Part shown: one piece after another, positions 32,344 through 40,058 of the stretch | Numbering within the stretch: the first letter of the stretch is position 1 | Layout of the letters: every line of letters starts with the position of its first letter | Assembly: GCA_963831155.1 (NCBI GenBank) | Contig: CAWHOY010000005.1 | Coordinates: 310,001-374,000, forward strand | Direction: 5' to 3' | DNA: 64,000 nt | Source of the DNA: CAVRXQ01 sp963831155 | GTDB taxonomy: Bacteria; Actinomycetota; Acidimicrobiia; Acidimicrobiales; Bog-793 | Made by a program: the position numbers and the translations under genes | Notes under the pieces: model-generated | The model's input: only the letters and a program-made list of their open reading frames with translations | What the model was told of the DNA's origin: nothing | Database searches by the model: none

Positions 32344-34961
32344 CGCGGCGTCAAGCCGCCGAGGCTGAACGCCTCAGCGGAAGTGCACCGCATCAGGCGA
32401 AGGAGATCGCTCAGCAGCTCCGCAGGGCTGCGCGAAAAAACGGTGATCAGATCACCTTGGTCATCCTCGAACGCGCGCTCGGTCTGGCGGAGCGTGAGCT
32501 CAACGACCTCGCGGCCGCCAAACGGCACCTAAGGCGGTCGATCAAGGTCGCGGAAGATGCGGGTCTTCTTACCGAGGCTGCGAACACGAAAGGCCGCCTT
32601 GCGTATGTCATCTCGCTCGCTGGCGACACCGAATCAGCGCTCGCGGGACTCGATCCTCCAATTCAGGAGACTTCTGGTGTCACCCGCGCGCAGATGCAAA
32701 TGCAGCGTGCACTCGTGTTGCAGCGGGCGGGACGGATCGACGAGGCTCTAGCTCAATACCGACTCGCGATTCCTCCGCTGAAGCGCGGCCACCAGTATCT
32801 CGACGAGGCGCGAGCGCGGAACAATCGCGCCGTACTTCACAGCTATCGCGGCCACTACGCAGCCGCGGAGGCGGACCTGCATCGGGCGGAGGAACTCGCT
32901 CCTCTCGCAGGTGAGGGTGTCTCTCCGGCAAAGATCCACCACAATCTCGGATTCATCGCGGCATGCCGAGGAAGTGTCCCAGAGGCGCTGAGATGGTTCG
33001 ACCAAGCGCAGGGCGAATACGCCGCACTCGGTCAATCACAAGCGTCAGTGCTCTCGGATCGCTGCGGGGTGCTGCTCACGGTGGGCCTCGCCGCTGAAGC
33101 CCTCGACGCCGCGCTTCTTGCCGTCGCCGAGCTCGAAGTTCGCGGGTCAGCGGTCGATCTCGCCGAAGCTCGTCTCATGGCCGCCCGTGCGGCTTTGCTT
33201 GCCGGAGATCCCGTGACCGGCGCGCAGAATGCTCGTCGAGCGCGCACCGAGTTTCGCCGCCAAGCGCGTTTCGGCTGGGAGGCTCTCGCTGAGTATGTGA
33301 TCGTACGATCGCGACTCGTTCAGCACCCGCAGTCCGCCAAGCGGGAGTACACCGAAACTGCCGACAAGCTCGCCGAAGCCGGGTGGCTCGTGCAGGCGCT
33401 TGAACTTCGCCTCGCATGGTCAGCGGCCGCCTTGACGCATGGACCATCCAAGGCAGCAGTCGAGCAATTGCGCATCGTGTCCACGTTTCGTCACAGGCAA
33501 CCAGCTCTCATCCGTGCCCATGGTTGGTACGCGGAGGCCCACCTACGCAGACTCGATGGGGACGCGATGGGTTGCCGTGCGGCACTGCGGGCGGGATTGC
33601 GGGTGCTCGACAGCTACCAGACTGCCCTCGGCACCTCTGATCTTCAGGCGCACTCATCGGAGAACGCGAAAGACCTCGCCGTACTCGGGTGCCGTCTTGC
33701 CATCGAGGAAGGCACGGCTTCGAGCATTCTTGAATGGGCCGAGCGATGGCGAGCCAGTTCGCTGCACCACCGGCCGGTGCGTTCTTCACCTGGGCGCGAG
33801 ATAGATCGTCTTCTTGCCGAGCTTCGACGAGAGACGAGCGCTCTGGAAGAAGCTGCTCTCGAAGGCAAGGCGACCTCTCGGCACGTCGTTCGCCAAGCTC
33901 GGCTTGAATCGGCCATTCGCGACAAGACGCGCCATGCCGTCGGTTCGGGTGCGAGCCGACTGACCACGCCGCCATCCGCTCGGGAACTCCGTCAAGCACT
34001 CGGGGAAAAGTCGCTCGTCGAATTTGTCGCGATCGATGGTCAATATCATGCGGTGACCGTGACTCCTCGGCGCACGAGTCATTTTCAACTCGGTGGCGTG
34101 ACAGAGGTGCTGCGTGAGGTGGACTCCATTCGCTTCAGCTATGCGCGCATCGCCCGCGGGCGTGGTTCTCCGAGCGGGCTTGCAACCTTTGCGGCGGCTG
34201 CTGATCACGCGGGAGAGCAACTCGACGGGCTTCTCTTCGGACCTCTTCGTGGAGAGCTTGGTGACGGGGCCCTTGTCATCGTTCCCACCGGTCGACTCCA
34301 CCACCTCCCGTGGTCAGGACTCAGCACCTGCTTCGGGAGAACTGTGACGGTTGCTCCATCAGCCGCACTTTGGGCACGTGCGACGCGGCGGCGGAGCTCG
34401 AACGGCGGCGGGCCTGTCGTTCTCATTGCCGGGCCAGGTGTTGCCCACGCACAAACGGAGATCATCCAATTGAAGGAGATTTATCCTGACGCGATTGTCC
34501 TCGTCGGTGCCGACGCAACGTCGGCTCGTGTCGCTGCGGCACTTGACGGTGCCCGCATCGCGCACATCGCGGCGCACGGGATATTCCGAAGCGACAATCC
34601 CTTGTTCTCCTCGCTCCAGATGTTCGACGGACGACTCACTGTCTATGACCTCGAGCTCATCCGAAGGGCACCCGAGCTTCTCGTCCTCTCTGCCTGTGAA
34701 TCGGGTCTTAATGCCGTGCATCCAGGAGACGAGTTGCTCGGTCTCTCTGCGGCCGTGCTTTCCCTGGGAACGAAGGACTTGGTAGCTAGCGTCGTTCCAG
34801 TTCCGGATCTCAACACGGCTTCGTTCATGGTTAACGTTCATCATCGCCTTGCGCAGGGGGAGAGACCGCCAGACGCGCTCGCGCATGTACGCAATCGTGT
34901 ATCCGCATCGGATCCGGCGGCACGGGTAACCACAGCAGGATTTGTTTGTATCGGTGCCTGA
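32328..34961 (+). CDS. TPR-CHAT protein (caspase-like protease candidate)
   Basis: 877 residues from the GTG at 32328, which overlaps the previous gene by 16 bases and is the last start before the TPR-like helices. Residues about 10-480 are helical repeats (ALGLAERELNDLAAAKRHLR, LQRAGRIDEALAQYRLAIPP). A coiled linker precedes the C-terminal CHAT domain (about 600-877). The catalytic pair is intact: H750 in IAHIAAHGIF and C790 in LLVLSACESGLN. CHAT is a caspase-like peptidase fold, known in separase relatives and some defence effectors. It ends 164 bases inside attR. Confidence 0.85.
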   Translation: MDRDLARRQAAEAERLSGSAPHQAKEIAQQLRRAARKNGDQITLVILERALGLAERELNDLAAAKRHLRRSIKVAEDAGLLTEAANTKGRLAYVISLAGDTESALAGLDPPIQETSGVTRAQMQMQRALVLQRAGRIDEALAQYRLAIPPLKRGHQYLDEARARNNRAVLHSYRGHYAAAEADLHRAEELAPLAGEGVSPAKIHHNLGFIAACRGSVPEALRWFDQAQGEYAALGQSQASVLSDRCGVLLTVGLAAEALDAALLAVAELEVRGSAVDLAEARLMAARAALLAGDPVTGAQNARRARTEFRRQARFGWEALAEYVIVRSRLVQHPQSAKREYTETADKLAEAGWLVQALELRLAWSAAALTHGPSKAAVEQLRIVSTFRHRQPALIRAHGWYAEAHLRRLDGDAMGCRAALRAGLRVLDSYQTALGTSDLQAHSSENAKDLAVLGCRLAIEEGTASSILEWAERWRASSLHHRPVRSSPGREIDRLLAELRRETSALEEAALEGKATSRHVVRQARLESAIRDKTRHAVGSGASRLTTPPSARELRQALGEKSLVEFVAIDGQYHAVTVTPRRTSHFQLGGVTEVLREVDSIRFSYARIARGRGSPSGLATFAAAADHAGEQLDGLLFGPLRGELGDGALVIVPTGRLHHLPWSGLSTCFGRTVTVAPSAALWARATRRRSSNGGGPVVLIAGPGVAHAQTEIIQLKEIYPDAIVLVGADATSARVAAALDGARIAHIAAHGIFRSDNPLFSSLQMFDGRLTVYDLELIRRAPELLVLSACESGLNAVHPGDELLGLSAAVLSLGTKDLVASVVPVPDLNTASFMVNVHHRLAQGERPPDALAHVRNRVSASDPAARVTTAGFVCIGA

Positions 34962-35001
34962 GGTTTTGTTAAGCGTCCAGTCGCGAGTTCTCGACTGTGT
35001 G

Positions 35002-35029
35002 TCCTGCTAATCACTTGCTAAACAACGGC
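35002..35029 (+). repeat. candidate integrase arm-type site, right
   Basis: The right-end partner of 6022-6049: CTGCTAA, a variable spacer, TTGCTAA, then ACAACGGC. It lies 97 bases inside attR. In the excised circle the two sites would flank the att core. Confidence 0.55.
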
Positions 35030-35125
35030 TCGGATCCGCCCGCACTCGATCTCAATAAGCGGATAGACCCGATGATGAGACCAGCACCGACGGACGCGAT
35101 CCCACGACGAAGACCTTTTCAGTGC

Positions 35126-35180
35126 GCTTGAGGGGCTGGTGCCCGCAAGGGCGTGCGGGTTCAAGTCCCGCCTCCGACAC
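35126..35180 (+). repeat. attR: copy 2 of the 55-bp tRNA-Leu 3' repeat
   Basis: Identical to 5909-5963 but with no 5' half of a tRNA in front (upstream text is unrelated), so it cannot make a tRNA. It marks the right end of the island. The minus strand of its distal part encodes the last codons of the serine recombinase remnant. Confidence 0.93.
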
Positions 35181-35760
35181 GTTCTGTTGTACACGAACCG
35201 GCCGACACGCTGATGATGCGACGGTGCGGGTCGTACCCAACTCGGACGCCGAGCTCCCGGTAAACCTCACGCTTGAGCCCCGGGTCCGCGGTGCTGAGCA
35301 CTTTGACGATGTCTCGAAGTTCGAGCACGAGCGCGCGAATCTGCTCTTTCTTGAGTTTTCCGCCCGGGAGGGAAGCGCCAAGCTCAGCCTCGGCGCGTAG
35401 CCGTTCGCCCTGAACCTCGGCCATCCACGACGCGACAATCCGGGCGTCGGCGCCGGCCTCGAGGGCGTCGCGGTACTTGGCAAGGCGTTCGTCGCAGTCG
35501 ACAAGCTTGCGTCGCGCTGCCTCCGCTCGCGCTTCCGCGCCGTCGTCGGGGCCGCCGGCCATGGCCAGAGCCTCACACGTGGCGTCGAGGTTCGTCTCGT
35601 CGAACAGCTCAGCGATCCAAGCGTCAAGGCGTGGGACGATCGAGTCTTCGCGGACGTAGACGGTCAGCGGGTGGTCGACCTTGCCCACGAGCGCGTATTC
35701 GCTCGGATAGGTGCAGCGGTACCGCGCGGTGTCGTGCGCGTAAGTGCCCTGCATCCTAAC
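35161..35760 (-). pseudogene. large serine recombinase, C-terminal remnant
   Basis: About 200 residues of the zinc-ribbon and coiled-coil end of a large serine recombinase: YRCTYPSEYALVGKVDHP, VYVREDSIVPRLDAWIAELF, LRAEAELGASLPGGKLKKEQ, and VYRELGVRVGYDPHRRIISV. The catalytic domain is missing; upstream of the MQGTY region the sequence changes to a primase fragment. The last six codons and stop (VGGGT) are read from the attR repeat, so the parent element used the same tRNA-Leu end as its attachment site. Confidence 0.8.
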
Positions 35761-35889
35761 GTCGTGGTCGAGCGGCTGCTGTCGATCTCTGGCGAAGACG
35801 CGCTGACGATCGACCGCAAGTACAAGGAGCACTGGTTTGGGAAGCTTCCGACGCGTTTCGTGATTCTTTCAAACGAAATTAGGTCTTAG
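35757..35889 (+). pseudogene. phage/plasmid P4-type primase-helicase fragment
   Basis: About 43 residues: VERLLSISGEDALTIDRKYK and WFGKLPTRFVILSNEI, then a stop. This is the highly conserved post-sensor segment of the P4/D5-like SF3 helicase domain of phage primases. Both flanks are missing. Juxtaposed head-on with the recombinase remnant, it testifies to a deleted prophage or integrative element. Confidence 0.75.
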
Positions 35890-36018
35890 TGGACCGTCCC
35901 CGACGTGCCGAACGGCAGTGTCGAATTCCAGTACACCGGAAGACAACTCGGCTTGAACCCGAATAGCGCGACATTCAACAACGCGCTGAAGACCTGCCAG
36001 GCTGTCTCCCCGCGATGA
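35890..36018 (+). pseudogene. C-terminal fragment of a CMRxHG-type secreted protein
   Basis: The frame TVPNG-like start, VEFQYTGRQLGLNPNSATFN, NALKTCQAVSPR and stop resembles the end of the protein at 60389 (NSPQYQRAQKACEALVPG). There is no start or signal sequence, and it joins directly to the primase fragment. Confidence 0.5.
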
Positions 36019-36180
36019 GCGTGCTCGCTCAGAGCCGTTGCATCCATAACTCAGCGCTCGTTGACGGTCTGTCCTTGTCGGCGCGGTCGCGCTGCTCATT
36101 GCCGCCGACCCGAAGAACAACGCATATCGCTGAATTCGCCGCAGTTACGGGCGTTGATGAACGCCTGTCGATCGGCTGGC

Positions 36181-36199
36181 TAATTGGACAGTATTAAGC
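36181..36199 (+). repeat. intergenic motif R3, copy 3
   Basis: TAATTGGACAGTATTAAGC, degenerate member; it directly precedes the duplicated desaturase 3' end. Confidence 0.35.
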
Positions 36200-36270
36200 G
36201 AGATCCCCGACGAGCACTGCCGCCAATGTGTCCGCTCGCAGGTGGCGGAGCGCCTCGCTTCGCAGGTCAC
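36193..36270 (-). pseudogene. fatty acid desaturase 3'-end duplicate
   Basis: The minus-strand frame EALRHLRADTLAAVLVGDLA and stop matches the last residues of the intact desaturase (QALHHLRVDTLAAVPVGDLV). DNA 36193-36258 aligns with 38108-38173 with about 8 differences by eye. Only the tail remains. Confidence 0.6.
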
Positions 36271-36295
36271 GCAACTCATGACGTAATATTCGTCG

Positions 36296-37243
36296 TTGAA
36301 TTCGGTCGTGTTCGTGACCAATCGGGCGACAACGCGACGATTGGACCTCCTCGAAATGCAGTGCGAGACCGTTGCCACATCCCATGGCCTGAGGCCCGTC
36401 TTCTTCGAGCGTGTCTCCGACGCGAGCGTCTCCATAGACAGGGAAGCTGCGCTCGAACGGTGCGTTGTTGAGAATGAAGCCGAACTCGTCGTTGCCGTCG
36501 GTGGCGACGGCACTGTCCACGTCTGTGTGCAGGCAATCCACGAAAGCGGTGCTGCTCTAGCCATCGTGCCGAGAGGTGCGGCCAACCTGATCGCGCACTC
36601 CTTGGATCTGCCCTTCGGGATAGACGATGCGCTTTCGGTCGGTTTTGGCAATCAGGAGCGCAGGGTCGACGTGGCGGTCGTGAATGGTCGGATCTCGCTT
36701 GCGATGGCAGGCATGGGATCGGACGCGGCGGTCATCCAAGCCACACCGGCGCTCTTCAAACGGCACCTTGGTTGGATTGGTTATGCCATCGGCGGGCTCT
36801 CCCAGCTGCATGCTGCGCCACACCGCTTCGAGATCCGTCTCGACGATGGAGAACCGATGTACAGGACGGCACATTCTGTTGTCGTCGGCAACGTCGGGAT
36901 CTTGCCGGGAGGATTTGAGCTACTGCCCGGAGCACAGCTCGACGACGGGCTCCTGGATGTAGGGGTACTCGCCGTCGACGGTCTGTGGGGCTGGACGCGG
37001 CTTGCTAGTCGCCTGCTCGACGAACGCGCCCACGCCGAGGCTGGCAACACCAGGCTGCATGCGAGCGATGAACATCCGTTTGGCGAGGATGGCGTCGAGC
37101 ATTACCAGGCGCGTCACGTGGAAGTCAGGGCGGAGACCGAACTCTGCTGCGAGGTGGATGGCGAAATCATTGGCATGAACCGTTTATTGAACATCGACGT
37201 GCGCGAACGCGCGCTCAAGGTGCGAGCCCCGGTCGCGTCCTGA
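36296..37243 (+). CDS. diacylglycerol kinase-type lipid kinase
   Basis: 315 residues, TTG start. The DAGK catalytic domain has ELVVAVGGDGTVHVCVQAI (GGDGT near residue 65), IVPRGAANLIAHSLDLP, VAVVNGRISLAMAGMGSDAA and VVVGNVGILPGGFELLPGAQ, with DGLLDVGVLAV and EVDGEIIG at the C-terminal beta-sandwich. It phosphorylates diacylglycerol or a related lipid with ATP at the membrane inner face. It stands alone, next to the desaturase region, so a lipid-remodelling link is possible. Confidence 0.85.
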   Translation: MNSVVFVTNRATTRRLDLLEMQCETVATSHGLRPVFFERVSDASVSIDREAALERCVVENEAELVVAVGGDGTVHVCVQAIHESGAALAIVPRGAANLIAHSLDLPFGIDDALSVGFGNQERRVDVAVVNGRISLAMAGMGSDAAVIQATPALFKRHLGWIGYAIGGLSQLHAAPHRFEIRLDDGEPMYRTAHSVVVGNVGILPGGFELLPGAQLDDGLLDVGVLAVDGLWGWTRLASRLLDERAHAEAGNTRLHASDEHPFGEDGVEHYQARHVEVRAETELCCEVDGEIIGMNRLLNIDVRERALKVRAPVAS

Positions 37244-37261
37244 ACTGTCAACGCCGTCATT

Positions 37262-37312
37262 CAACGAGAGCGCGATGAGTGTTATCAGCACCGTGTATCT
37301 GCACAATTAAAC
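37262..37312 (+). repeat. dispersed repeat R2, partial copy
   Basis: GAGAGCGCGATGAGTGTTAT, then CAGCACCGTGTATCTGCACA; close to 57027-57075 and, on the other strand, to the 22.4-kb copy. Confidence 0.45.
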
Positions 37313-37343
37313 CAGCGTGCAACCTTTCGCAGCACTCGTTCTG

Positions 37344-37784
37344 CTACCGAGCCGACTTCCTCACGCCTCTTCGAGCCTGCTTCATTGCCTCCTTCGCCTT
37401 GACGGCTTTCACTGGCGCGGGAGCCTTCTTCGCCTTGGCAGTTCTGCCCGATGCCGAGACCTTCTTCGCCTTGACGGCTTTCACTGGCGCGGGAGCCTTC
37501 TTCGCCTTGGCAGTTCTGCCCGATGGCGAGACCTTCTTCGCCTTCGCGGTCGTCATCACCGATCTCGACGAAGAACTAGCCTCATGCACATGCAGTACCA
37601 ATTCCGGCTCGATGATTTCAACAGCCCTGTTGAACTGATGGAGTGCCGCCATCAGCGAATAGCGCGCGTCGTCGTTGTCCTCATCAACTCGATCTTCTAG
37701 CTCGATCAGTTCCACACTCAGCGCCGTTAGCCCGTTGATCAAGATGTGTAGCTCCTCGTTCGTGAAGGTCCTCTCATAGGCCAC
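37344..37784 (-). CDS. lysine/alanine-rich-tail protein (histone-like tail)
   Basis: 146 residues. A helical N-terminal domain (FTNEELHILINGLTALSVEL, YSLMAALHQFNRAVEIIEPE) is followed by a basic tail built from near-identical 24-residue units (AKAKKAPAPVKAVKAKKVSA) and ending KQARRGVRKSAR. Such tails resemble bacterial histone H1-like proteins and bind nucleic acid or polyphosphate non-specifically. No family recognised for the N-terminal part. A tiny zinc-finger gene lies just upstream in the same direction. Confidence 0.65.
   Translation of the reverse strand: MAYERTFTNEELHILINGLTALSVELIELEDRVDEDNDDARYSLMAALHQFNRAVEIIEPELVLHVHEASSSSRSVMTTAKAKKVSPSGRTAKAKKAPAPVKAVKAKKVSASGRTAKAKKAPAPVKAVKAKEAMKQARRGVRKSAR
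37395..37538 (-). repeat. 72-bp in-frame tandem repeat
   Basis: Two copies, starting at 37395 and 37467, that are almost identical; a partial third follows. Each encodes 24 residues of the Lys/Ala/Pro-rich tail. Copy-number change would lengthen or shorten the tail without frameshift. Confidence 0.8.
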
Positions 37785-37859
37785 GTCGAAACGCTACTGC
37801 CTGGCAAGTGAACATGTCGGCGCTGCCTGGCGAACAACCAACGCAATTGATCTCGATTA

Positions 37860-38039
37860 CTACGGCTCGCGTGGATCGAGTGGGAGTCGCCACATTTCAT
37901 TTCTATTTATGCGTTCCATGAGTTCCACGGCGATCTTGAGGCATTCCGCGCAGATCAAGGCGCGCTCTCCCTTAATGAGCGGCTTCCTCACCTGGCCACA
38001 GAAACTGCACTCCTGATCTGAGGGTTGAACTTCCATCAT
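37860..38039 (-). CDS. 59-residue ClpX C4-type zinc-finger protein
   Basis: Minus-strand frame from the ATG at 38039 (a second ATG follows) to the TAG at 37860. It carries C11/C14 in QECSFCGQVRKPLIKGE and C30/C33 in ALICAECLKIAVELME: the C-x2-C-x15-C-x2-C zinc finger with the trailing helix of the ClpX N-terminal domain, but without the AAA+ ATPase. In ClpX this domain binds adaptors and substrates, so a stand-alone copy might act as adaptor or decoy for ClpXP. It is too compact and motif-perfect to be chance. Confidence 0.75.
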   Translation of the reverse strand: MMEVQPSDQECSFCGQVRKPLIKGERALICAECLKIAVELMERINRNEMWRLPLDPREP

Positions 38040-38093
38040 GGTTGAGCGTATAGCTACACGGTTATCCGAGCCGGACTGCCGTAATTGCTCTCT

Positions 38094-38113
38094 ATTACTT
38101 GAACTGGATTAAA
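38094..38113 (-). repeat. intergenic motif R3, copy 4
   Basis: On the minus strand TTTAATCCAGTTCAAGTAAT; it overlaps the desaturase stop region. Confidence 0.5.
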
Positions 38114-39206
38114 CGAGATCCCCGACGGGCACTGCAGCCAATGTGTCCACTCGCAGGTGGTGGAGTGCCTGGCGGTACGAACCGATAAGGCTGTCCTCGC
38201 AGTACCCGAGGTCGCTCTCGATGCAGAATGCCCGGACCATGATTTGGGCGCGCCCCAAGTTCGGACGAGGCATCGTCGGAAACAGGTGGTGCTCGATTTG
38301 GTAATTGAGACCACCGAGGATGAGGTCGGTGAATCGGCCGCCGGCGATGTTGCGCGCGGTGATCACTTGGCGTCGAGCAAAGCTCATCTCCGCATCGGCT
38401 TCGATGACGGGCATGCCCTTGTGGTTCGGAGCGAAGCTGCAACCGAGATAGAGCGAGAAGATCCCTTGCTGGACCGCCACGAAGGCCAGTGCCTTCAGCG
38501 GGGAGAGCACCCAGATCAATACAGTCAGATACAACGCGGCGTGCATGGCTATCAGCAGGGCTTCCACGGCGGCGGCACGATCTCGTCGCCGGAACAGCCT
38601 CCTGGCACCCAACACGTGTAGGCCGACACTTCGAAAGAGCATGAGGGGAAAGAAGAGCTGCGCCTGCCAGCGTGTCATCAGCCGTGCGATGCCGCCTGAA
38701 ACCCCATCGGCGGAGTTGGGGACGACGAACCCTTCACCGATATCCGGGTCGCGACCGATTTGATTGGGGTGTGCGTGATGGGCATTGTGTTTGGAAACCC
38801 ACCAGCCAAAGCTCAACCCGATCAACAGATTCCCGACCGTCAGACCGAGCAGGCGGTTCGCCCGGCGGGACCGAAAAACCTGTTGATGTCCTGCGTCGTG
38901 GCCGATGAAGCCCAGCTGGGTGAACATCAGGCCCATGAACGCTCCGAGAGCGAGCGTGACCCACGAGTTGCCGACGATCACGATCGCCGTCCATCCGGCG
39001 GCGAAAACAGCGGCGGTCAGACTGATCTTCACTGCGTAGTGGCCCAACCGGCGATCCAGCAGGCCAGCTCGGCGGACCTGGGCAGCCAGGACACGGAAGT
39101 CCCCCGGCGGAGCATCAATGGTGGCCGCCTGCACGAGCTCTCTTCCCGAAATCCGACCGAGAGCGCCACCAAAGTTTGGAAAGGCGCCGAGGGCCCAGGC
39201 CCTCAC
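38109..39206 (-). CDS. membrane fatty acid desaturase
   Basis: 365 residues. The three histidine boxes of acyl-lipid/acyl-CoA desaturases are present: GFIGHDAGHQQ, SKHNAHHAHPN and NYQIEHHLFP. Hydrophobic pairs (TAAVFAAGWTAIVIVG, LLGLTVGNLLIGLSFGWW, LYLTVLIWVLSPLKALAFVA) give about four to six helices. It introduces a double bond using a di-iron centre, O2 and an external electron donor, in the plasma membrane. A duplicate of its 3' end lies at 36193-36270. Confidence 0.92.
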   Translation of the reverse strand: MRAWALGAFPNFGGALGRISGRELVQAATIDAPPGDFRVLAAQVRRAGLLDRRLGHYAVKISLTAAVFAAGWTAIVIVGNSWVTLALGAFMGLMFTQLGFIGHDAGHQQVFRSRRANRLLGLTVGNLLIGLSFGWWVSKHNAHHAHPNQIGRDPDIGEGFVVPNSADGVSGGIARLMTRWQAQLFFPLMLFRSVGLHVLGARRLFRRRDRAAAVEALLIAMHAALYLTVLIWVLSPLKALAFVAVQQGIFSLYLGCSFAPNHKGMPVIEADAEMSFARRQVITARNIAGGRFTDLILGGLNYQIEHHLFPTMPRPNLGRAQIMVRAFCIESDLGYCEDSLIGSYRQALHHLRVDTLAAVPVGDLV

Positions 39207-39288
39207 AGGATCACTGCAGCGTAACCGCCAACAATTTGCCGTGATTTGTCAATCTCGAAGAGAACGCCGCGCGAAGAACTTCCGCGAC

Positions 39289-39306
39289 TTAATAGAACTC
39301 AATTAT
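39289..39306 (-). repeat. intergenic motif R3, copy 5
   Basis: On the plus strand TTAATAGAACTCAATTAT, between the desaturase and the next minus-strand gene. Confidence 0.45.
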
Positions 39307-39497
39307 CTGAACAGATAGGTCTCGCGGTCATCGTCAACGATCGCGTCTTGCAACGCGTGAAGTATCTCGCTCATACGCGTCATCAGATCGTCGAAGGGTT
39401 TCGGGGCGTTGATCGAGTCGTCCCGATCCGCAACCGTGTGTTTGAAGGATGGCAGGTCACGTTCTGGCGTTTACCCGACTTGGCTCGATTGTCCGTG

Positions 39498-40058
39498 TCA
39501 CGCCCCCATGACGGGAGGAGGACCGATAGATCGCCGAAGGATCGCGAGTGCTTCGTCTGTCACACGTGCCGAGGTGATCTCCTCCAACTCCCATTGACCG
39601 ACACGTCCACTGTGGGTTCCTCCGGGTCCTCGCGGCGCGTCCCCCTCGGTCACGATCACACAACGCTCGTCGACGTCCGCGTCGAGTTGTAGGTAAGCGT
39701 GACGGTCCTGGCGTGGCGTACCTTTGATCTCACCATTGAGCGACATCCACAGCGTCAGTCGATGGCTGTGATGTTGACCGAGGTCCTCCGGACGCTCGTC
39801 AATGATGCCTCCTCCGCCATTACGGCGAAGCCGCTCGAGAATCGCTTCCATTGCGGGTCGAATACGATGCTCGCACACGGTCGCAAACTCCAATGAGAAT
39901 TCCGAGCGTTCCGCGCTGATCCGGGCGCTGCGTTCAGCACTTTGTTGAAGATCGTCCTGCCGTTCTTTCATGATGCGATCGATTTCGGCCAGTGGATCTT
40001 CGCCATTAGTAATCGCGTCGTCGGGTGAGTTAGCAGCCGAAGATGCCGGTTTCCCCAT
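39498..40058 (-). CDS. hypothetical soluble protein with coiled-coil N-terminus
   Basis: 186 residues. A charged, helical first part (LAEIDRIMKERQDDLQQSAE, RSARISAERSEFSLEFATVC) probably forms a coiled coil. The second part is mixed (LTLWMSLNGEIKGTPRQDRH, AYLQLDADVDERCVIVTEGD). No signal, no membrane helix, no recognised family. Flanked by R3 motifs on both sides. Confidence 0.6.
   Translation of the reverse strand: MGKPASSAANSPDDAITNGEDPLAEIDRIMKERQDDLQQSAERSARISAERSEFSLEFATVCEHRIRPAMEAILERLRRNGGGGIIDERPEDLGQHHSHRLTLWMSLNGEIKGTPRQDRHAYLQLDADVDERCVIVTEGDAPRGPGGTHSGRVGQWELEEITSARVTDEALAILRRSIGPPPVMGA

Larger units (their letters stand above)
5909..35180. mobile_element. 29.3-kb genomic island integrated in tRNA-Leu(GAG)
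   Basis: Bounded by the perfect 55-bp repeats (attL, attR), with a tyrosine integrase inside the left end and matching arm-like sequences inside both ends. It carries about 25 cargo genes, nested IS110, IS1111-type and IS481 copies, and no recognisable conjugation, capsid or replication genes. It therefore looks like an integrative element mobilised by its integrase alone or with helper functions, and it may be decaying. Confidence 0.88.

Noticed and set aside
35126..35180. Second tRNA-Leu gene
   Set aside because: Only the 3' part is present; no 5' acceptor strand, D arm or 5' anticodon-stem half, so it is an att site.
37395..37538. CRISPR-like repeat
   Set aside because: 72-bp units are contiguous, in frame and coding, with no spacers; no cas genes in the window.
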